Below are positions 49,879 to 64,000 of a stretch of DNA of 64,000 nucleotides, one piece after another. How positions within the stretch are numbered: the first letter of the stretch is position 1; the number at the start of each line of letters is the position of its first letter. The position numbers were made by a program, and so were the translations under genes. The stretch comes from Siniperca chuatsi (Eukaryota > Chordata > Actinopteri > Centrarchiformes > Sinipercidae): contig NC_058061.1 of NCBI RefSeq assembly GCF_020085105.1, forward strand, positions 5,651,784 to 5,715,783, written 5' to 3'. A model generated the notes under the pieces. The model was not told where the DNA came from. It saw only the letters and a list, made by a program, of their open reading frames with translations, and did no database searches.

Positions 49879-50811
49879 ATTACAACACAGAGCCCAAGAA
49901 GTGCCCACCGGCTCAGAGGGTAAGAAGAAAGAGGAAAGGCATGTCCAGAATGCACTCTCAGCCTGTGGTTATCCTACTTGGGCTATCAACAAAGTTAAAA
50001 GGACAAAAGTGTAACAGAACCAAGAAGGAATGGTGTCTCCATTCCTTATGTATCTGGACTGTCTGAAAAACTACAAAGGATCTTTAGACAGCACGATGTT
50101 CCTGTTTTCTTTAAACCAGGCAACACTTTAAGACAGAAACTCGTTCACCCTAAGGACATGTTACCCACGCAAAAACAGAGCAATGTAGTCTACTCCATTC
50201 AGTGCAGTGAGGAAAACTGCAAAGAACGGTACATAGGTGAGACCAAACAGCCACTTCACAAAAGACTTTATCAGCACAGACGACACGCTAACTCAGGATT
50301 ACAGAGCGCCGTGCATTTGCATCTAAAAGCTACAAACCACACATTTGAAGACAGTGAGGTGAAGATTCTAAGTAGAGAGAAGAGTTGGTTTGAACGGGGC
50401 GTCAAGGAAGCCATATTTGTTAAAAAAGAGAAACCCCTCTTTGAACAGAAATGGTGGTCTGAGATTCAATCTGCCCAACATTTACCACAGTGTATTAGCA
50501 CCTTGGTCACGCCAATCACATGCTAATCAGGTACTTCACAGTGATGAGGTAGATGCAGCCAGAAAACAATAGGCCTGATTACTGATTACTGGGCCATCTT
50601 GGAAACTATTAGGTCAGTTTCAGGTGAAACTAGCTATTAACAGATACTCAGGCAGATTCCTTCCTGAGGGCAGGGCTTATGTAACACAGAGTAGCTGAAA
50701 TTTCTAATTCCCGTCCCATTTTGTCACAATTGAGAATGACGTCCAGATGGGAGCCGAACCGTCTTGATTCTGAAAACAGGATCCAGATGACTACGACTGA
50801 AACCTTTTCTA
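49879..50811 (+). mobile_element. Penelope-like element, 5'-truncated fragment with 12 bp target-site duplication
   Basis: tgacattttcac at 49867-49878 is repeated exactly at 50812-50823. The fragment carries the linker and GIY-YIG endonuclease, but no reverse transcriptase, and no inverted partner. It is closely similar to 7530-8456 with scattered differences. Confidence 0.85.
50158..50526 (+). pseudogene. Penelope-like GIY-YIG endonuclease, longest remnant of the three
   Basis: The frame is open over 122 residues with VVYSIQC and YIGETKQPLHKRLYQHRR. It continues past SWFERGVKEAIF into KKEKPLFEQKWW, where the copies at 6592 and 7098 are cut short by an indel. There is no reverse transcriptase upstream, so it is a dead retroelement fragment. 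Confidence 0.8.
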
Positions 50812-51916
50812 TGACATTTTCACTGTTTTCTCATGTTTTATAGACCAAATATCAAGAAAATAATCAGCAGATTTATCGATAGTTAAAATAATCATTAGTT
50901 GCAGCTCTAATTACTTGTGCTTGCTGGATATTAAGCCTCTCCTGGTGAAAATAGTCGCAGGAAATAAAGTGCCATTACTCTGCCAGGCAGCCAAAACTGA
51001 AAGCACCAACACACACATTTGCAGAGCAACTCTCCAGCTGAGCCCACATCACGCTTAAGTAACCTCAGGCAGTACTGGGCAAGGCATAGCATCCAACCAC
51101 AAAAATATGTAAATAAATCAGACACCCCATCTCCTTATTTCTTGTAAGAGGCAGTGCTTATCTTTGTCTGGCACTAACACACAAAAAATAGCAACTGGGC
51201 AAGCGAGCTGTGTACTGCACTGTATACTGTAGTGCTGAAATGAATAGTTCTGTTTAAGATGCAAGATTTCGGTAGGAGATGAAAGACTAAACCATATCAC
51301 TTAACCACAGAAACTGCTGCAATACAGTTTTGCATGTAAATCAGGCTCATAGCAGGCAGTGTTTTAAGGATAAGACTGACAATTATTCTATATTTTTCTT
51401 TTTGTAAGCAAACCCCATGAAAAGATTGAACCTACTAAGAGGTATTGTCTGTGTAATCAAAGCCTGATATAGCTTATTCCTCTGTGCCATTGAGCTCCAC
51501 TGTCGCTCAAAAATGTATTTTAAATTCATTTTGATTATGTATTTATTTAAAATGCATCAATGAGCCATACTTCCTTCATTACGATGAACGGGCACAGTTT
51601 ATTTTGAGTCTTACCCACATCGTCCTGCTATACTGTAAATATGCGTTGACGCACAAAATGTGTATTAATCTGTGGCTGCAAACAGTCCCTAACAAATACT
51701 GTGATTTAGTATTTCACAAAAAAATACACTGTTCAAACAGATTGTGGATTGTTTTCTAATTTCACAAGTCTGCTTCCAAGTTTAAAAATGAAACGTGGCC
51801 TGTTCACCGTTACAACCACCGGAGGCCCTCAGTGTACCAGTGCAGTTTCACATGCAACACATAATCCAGCTAGTGGCAACATAAACTCACAGCCTGCTTT
51901 TCCCTACAAGAAGTGT

Positions 51917-54605
51917 TTTATTCTTACAATATAGTTACATTTTTTTACAATAACAAAATTATATAAATTTACAATACAGAAGGAAAAAAGAAAAGAAAAT
52001 GTATATACAGGCAACACTGACTGTGGGTGTATCAGTAAAGCTCCCCATATGGCTCTTCCTCCATTAGAAATGTAAACAAAAGGAGGACACTGTCTTGTGA
52101 ATTCGACTGTACCATCAGAGGAGACTATAGCTAAGTAGTGCAGCAGTGTGTCAATCTCAAATAGGATTGCTGCAGGTCACATTACAGACTTCTGACAGGA
52201 ATAACTGCCATGCAGCGGCAGCAGGATAAGACAAAGAGACCCCTCGCAGAGGAAACATTTTTATCCCCCAGGGTTGATGTTAAAACAGCGCTGAACACAT
52301 AAAAAAGAGAAGAGACAACCTTCTATAGTCTATTGTAAAAAACAAACTAGAAAACTGTAAAAGTGCTTAGATTTTTCATGTATATATATTCAGAGTAAGA
52401 CGTTTTAAATTCAGTTAAGACTTACACAACAGCAAGTGAAGCAACCTTTCTACATGAGGACAGACTTGAGATGATTAGATCCACTTTACATTAAGATTCT
52501 TACTAAAAGGAAGACTTTTTTTGCAAATATGTAGTAAATAGGTGTGATTATCTACACATTGGAAGGTGGGCTATTCCTTTAAATTCAGAGTCATGTATTT
52601 AACTAATTCAACACTTAGCTGTGTGTGCTATGTTTCAGATTTTCAGATTAATTTAAGATCAAGTCAAAAGACAAACTCTGCACTTGATCCAACCTGAGGC
52701 AAAACTTAATTTAAAATGTACAGCAAGTATTTATGTTATTGCTAGAATTATTGTTATTTAGTAGACAAATGTAGAAAACAGCTGAAATGAACAAGGAGCT
52801 TAGCAGTTCTGTTAATGTAAACATAAGATTTTAAGTTTACAGTCACAGATAGCGTTTAAACCTAAATGCTGAAATGGAAACCCACCAAATGGAAAGCAAG
52901 TGACTGCTTGCTTTGAGTTTTGGGATCTGTCTGAGGGGACCAAAAAATAGAAAAAAATAGACAAAACATTTACAAGATATGCATATATCAGTGATGGAGT
53001 CATTTTAGAAAACAGGAAGGTCTCTTACACAGTCAACTGCTCTAACTTGACCTGGAAGGGATATAAATAGTGCAATATAAAGTGGGCCTTTCTGAACGAG
53101 CCACTCGGGGACAGATGTTAACTGCATTAGCTGGCCCATGTTATTGTTAACTAATAAAGTATAACAGAGATCAGGGTTTCACGGGTAGCCTGGGATAAAT
53201 GTGATCAAGATAAGCCTTATTTTTCAGTTATTAATTTATTCATGTACAAACCTAACTCCACCATAGAAAATCATTTAGTGTCTAATTGAAAGAATTAGCA
53301 TGTAGTGCCCTCACATTGATGAGATTACACATAAAAGTGACTTAAGAGTAAGCAGGAATAGGATTTTGCTCTGTTAAATTTTTCAAACATGAAAACAAAT
53401 GAAATGACTCCCAACCATTTTAGCCATGAAATGGTACAATTTCAGCGTGGCTCTCATGATGAAGTAGTGCCGTGTATATGCAAATTTAATTTTCAAATAT
53501 TGCTCTGTAGAGTTGGATAATAGTGCAGCATTCATGTCATATCAGAGGAAATCACAAGAAAGACTGGATATCTTGTCACTTTGAAATGTAAGGCAACACA
53601 GAGAGTCAAGTGATAATCTGCTGTGCAAGCTTGTACACACTGTGTCTGACATAAACAGCATAAATCCTATAATCCTAAAGGTCATTCAGGTTTTGCCATG
53701 TGTTTTTCAAGTTACTCTTTGGGAGAGAACTGGCACACATGGTTTGGTTTTCTGGTAATAGTCACACCTAAAGCAAAGTTATTGCTGGCCTAAATGAAGG
53801 CTTTAACCATAGCGTGCATTAAAATCTATTGGAAAATTCCATGTTCAGACCTCTGTGGGCAATGACTATTCATAGAAAAATTATTGAAATATGCTAGGAC
53901 TTTTCAGAAATACAGGAACCATCAAATTTCAAGATTGATTTTTCACTTGAACGCTAACACATCACAGATACTGGTCCAAAGTTTTTACACAGTAAGTGTA
54001 AAGAAAAGTGTTGCAGTTCTCTGAAAGCCATTGTACATTTAAATGCTGAGAAATCATATCTAATTGTGCCCTTAATTTGGAAATGTAAATTAAAGTACCA
54101 TTTACCCCCACCAATATACAGAGAAAAAGCATCACAGGCACAGAAAGGAGGGTGCTACAATGGGACTTACATTAAACTCGTACAACTGGTAATTTAATAT
54201 TTTAGCATATTATTTTTTGTCTGTTTTTATAGCTAAATTAATTCTCATTTAACATTACACAAAGTGATGTTGATTTGCTTATTTTAAGTTATTTACCTAT
54301 CCTTCCTATTTAGCATTAATGGTGGTTATATTTGCTGATGTCTGTGTGGTTATTATCAGAGAAAACCATGCACTCCAGTTCTACAACCCAAAAAGACACT
54401 TAAACCCATGAAGCAACAGGAATTGTTTGTTAAGTTTAATTATCAAAAATGCAGTTTAAACATTCATTAGCACTGTGTAACCTCTTCATCTAATGTGGAA
54501 AAATGCAGCTCCATTAGTGAGACTTTGCATCAACTGCTAACACTACTTCCTTGACTGGTGAAAAACAACAGGGGGAAGACAAAATTAAGTGTCCTCTGCT
54601 GTTTG
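51917..54605 (-). other. Probable long 3' UTR of scn4a
   Basis: From the scn4a stop at 54606 the minus strand runs through AT-rich, repeat-poor DNA without a recognisable exon to AATAAA at 51917-51922. A 2.7 kb UTR is plausible for a sodium channel gene. Earlier hexamers could also be used, and transcript data would be needed to fix the end. Confidence 0.45.
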
Positions 54606-61251
<6,646 letters not shown>

Positions 61252-64000
61252 CTGACGAAAGAAACGCAAGGAGTAATGAAGGTAATGATACACTGAAATG
61301 TAAATCTGATATTTCAAGCACAGTAATATTAACACAACTATTTTCTTTTGTACCCTGATGTGAAAAACAAAAACTTGGCACTGCAAAAAATGCACACATC
61401 CTTATTTAGTATGCAGCTACTGTATATGAAATGTATTATCTGTTATCAATGGATGAGAATTTAATTTTTTTTTCCAGAATTAAGAGTCAGTGAATACATT
61501 ATAGTGCTATATGAATCTCTACTGGGTCTGCAAGTGAAATAATTATAAACTTTTCTGGTGGCCAAGCTTATACAGCTTGTAGTCAGTGATCGCTGAGTCA
61601 AAGTATGCCAACATTGCCGAACTAAACACAGAAGTCTGGACTATCTCAAATACTTATCACATATCAAATTGGTCCTGTGATGGCACATCAATAAACATTA
61701 TGTCATCTGCCTCCTGTTGCAGACGCAGCTATCTTTAGTTTCTAAACCTGTTAATCAATTTCTCGGCTCCTGTTTCTTAGGTTTAGCGGGAGATCATGGT
61801 TACATGGGCCAGGGTCAGGCTTATCTGTCTCATTCCAGTGTAGGAGCTGTGAATCAGTAAAGAGGGCTGAGGGGAAAATATGAGCTGCACGAAACACAAG
61901 CCCGACAGTGGAGGAGTGGAAAAAGATATGATGATTTTTGATAGGGGAAAAAAACAAAACAATTGTAGCAGAGGTTATAGTGTTTTCAGTGTTGGTGATG
62001 CAAAATACTACTCCCAGATTCTCAGAAATATCCCTCAGGTGATTTCCCAGTTGTTTTAAATTCAGTTTCCTTGAGAGCAGTTCTAGTAACCTGATGACGT
62101 GAGAAGTTCGGCATTTATCTTAAAGGAATAGTTTGACATTTTGGGAAATACGCCTATTCATTTTCCCAAAATGCCACACTATGCCTTTAAGATTTCAAGC
62201 TTTTAAGAAATAATGCCATATGTTCTTAATAATGATTAATGTCTTAGCCCTCACAATTACATGAAATAATATTAAAAATTGTGTGGTTTTCTTCTTAAGG
62301 AAGAGGAATTGGAGTGAGGCAGGAAAGCAAAAACAAGGATGCCAAAAGTTAATAAAGAATGCAGATGAGAGCGTGTGAATTCAGGAGCATTTGTAATGAG
62401 CACAAAATTATTAGCATACATCCCTGAACATGCAAGTTAATTCCACTCTGCTCCATGCTGATGGCCCAATATGATTACCTCTTCATCAGTTACAGTTCAA
62501 TCTGCTATCGAATGACTTTTCCTTAACACCCAGTCTCCCTGCCACTTGAGCTCTGCTCGCTCAGCTGTCTGTGTTTGTTCCCACAGTGGCAGCATGCTTA
62601 CTTGAGCCGGATCTTAGCACATACTCAAGGTCAAAACCACTGTTTGGTGGCTCAAGTCATTTGATTTAAATAGAAACCCCCCGCCAGTGAAGTGTGTAAG
62701 TATACTATTTGCCTTCATGTCAGTGCAAATACTGTGCATTTATGTGTGAGGTGAGTGTACACCAGAGTATGGGTGGAGGTTTGGGGGTTAGTGTGAGATA
62801 ATGTTGGCACAGTGCGGCCTCACAATACTTTTGTTAGCTTGACGATGAGCCATTTCCTTTCCGTTTCTATGAATAACCTAACAGGAAATGGTTTTGGCTC
62901 TAGTCATTAAATATGATGCTGAAATGATGTCTGAGAGTGATCATCTGTATTATATGTACGTCCTTGTTTTGTGAGGCCAAGATAAAATGTCAGGGACAGT
63001 ATTTTCATGCTCCAGACACTCAGGATTCTTCACTAAGCGTCACAAACTCTGTTGCCTCTTCATGTAAATTCATCCGGACGCTGTGTGAAAAGGTTAGTGC
63101 AACTGAAGCAATTTAACAGTTATCATATGAAATAATACGTGGTGATATTCTTTATATTAGAATCTGTGAACATCTGTGTTTACTGTGTAGCTCAAGAAAG
63201 TTTTGAACTCAGATTTTGATGCACCAAAAAACAAAAACAAGCAAATATACGTTGTATTCTGTCTTGAGTGTTTATATTTTCATATAATAATACTCATACT
63301 ATAATACCTCTGTAATGCCCCCTGGTGGATACATTTTCTCCCCCAGCTGTGTCTGTCTGTCCTTGGCATCCCTCAGCTGAGGGATTAACAATAGACTGCT
63401 AAGACATGTAGGCCACAAAATCTTCTGGTATTATAATAAGATAACTGATAGATTTAGAAAGATTTTTCAAAACAGTTTGTTAGCTTTACAGCTTCACAGT
63501 AATGACAGTTGTTCAGAGTTTGGATATTGCACATGTAGTTGAGTGGCAGCATCTGTGAGCTCAGGAATGACCATCTACTTAAGATTTACTGTATGCTGAT
63601 ATAAGCACTGACTATCAGAATCAGAATCAGAAACTCTTCTGCAACAGCAGCTCACTATCACGTCAGTGCACACAGGAATAGAAGTACTAAGCAAAAAATA
63701 TAATACACTATAATACAGGTCAGAAAATAAATTAAGTACCAAGTGGGTATAAGTATAAAATTTAAAATAAATGTGAAGTACAAAGTGGGTTTACCGGTTG
63801 ATGATAATAATACGGTATAAAGTAATAGTGCATGAACTGTCAAGTTAAGCTATAAAGTGCCAACACACTGTCAGCACAGCCAGATGATAAGAATAAGTCT
63901 ATTTATACTATTTACTGATTGTAAATGAAAGCTGAGAAACAATTATTTTTACCTAAATGAAATTGAGCTGTGTTCAATCATACCATCTTGTCTCTGTTTC
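61252..64000 (-). other. scn4a intron (partial), no exon seen
   Basis: About 2.75 kb upstream of the domain II S6 exon without any sodium-channel exon I can recognise; the pore exon of domain II must lie beyond 64000. It contains a small palindromic repeat around 62125-62195 (gacattttgggaaata against attttcccaaaatg) and a common fish repeat start near 63615 (atcagaatcagaatcagaaa). Confidence 0.6.

Larger units (their letters stand above)
49600..50912. repeat. Dispersed AT-rich fish repeat, split by a Penelope-like insertion
   Basis: Left part 49600-49878 (aattaacagaaaattaatct, gaaacaagacatttgaagaa). Right part 50812-50912 (tagaccaaatatcaagaaaa, taatcattagttgcagctct). The order of the two parts matches the uninterrupted copy at 23158-23358, so the Penelope fragment landed inside it. 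Confidence 0.7.
47533..51916. other. Intergenic region between cd79b and the 3' end of scn4a
   Basis: No gene recognised. It contains a GT microsatellite (48468-48489), a long dispersed repeat (48690-49420) and a Penelope fragment nested in an AT-rich repeat (49600-50912). Promoter elements for cd79b should lie just upstream of 47532, but I see no convincing TATA box or known motif. Confidence 0.6.

Overview
The window is vertebrate nuclear DNA, almost certainly from a percomorph-type teleost fish. It has spliced genes with GT-AG introns, long tetranucleotide microsatellites, and fish-type non-autonomous transposons and Penelope-like retroelements. A teleost type I interferon locus sits next to cd79b and a skeletal-muscle sodium channel gene. 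No bacterial, viral or RNA genes were seen. Exon boundaries below were worked out by hand from splice signals, reading phase and remembered family sequences; no alignment was run.

Layout: (1) 1-1417, last coding exon of a + strand gene ending in a LASP/nebulin-type SH3 domain. (2) 2770-13095, minus strand, a 13-exon kelch gene of the KLHDC1/KLHDC2 E3-ligase receptor family. Its introns carry a Tc1-like miniature transposon and an inverted pair of Penelope-like retroelements. (3) 17415-28765, minus strand, complete 11-exon plekhm1, a late endosome/lysosome and autophagy adaptor. (4) 30332-41227, a large inverted duplication with arms of about 4 kb and a 2.7 kb spacer. Each arm holds one complete five-exon type I interferon gene, arranged head to head, and both predict the same 185-residue protein. 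A third, truncated copy (exon 5 only) follows the right arm. (5) 42090-47532, minus strand, complete five-exon cd79b, the B-cell receptor signalling chain. (6) 47533-54605, intergenic repeats, another Penelope fragment nested in an older repeat, and the probable long 3' UTR of the next gene. (7) 54606-61251, minus strand, the 3' two-fifths of scn4a (Nav1.4 type), from domain II S6 to the C-terminus. It includes an AT-AC intron just before the inactivation-gate exon. The 5' part of scn4a lies beyond 64000.

The genes are not an operon-like pathway. LASP1, PLEKHM1, CD79B and SCN4A all lie on human chromosome 17 (CD79B and SCN4A as neighbours), so the block looks like conserved synteny into which fish interferon genes are inserted or retained. 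The most interesting object is the palindromic interferon locus. It could be a recent adaptive duplication with opposed promoters, each with an ISRE and a TATA box. It could also be partly an assembly artefact, because one edge falls inside a microsatellite. Second in interest is the kelch receptor, which keeps its BC-box and Cul2-box but appears to have lost several residues of the known C-degron pocket.
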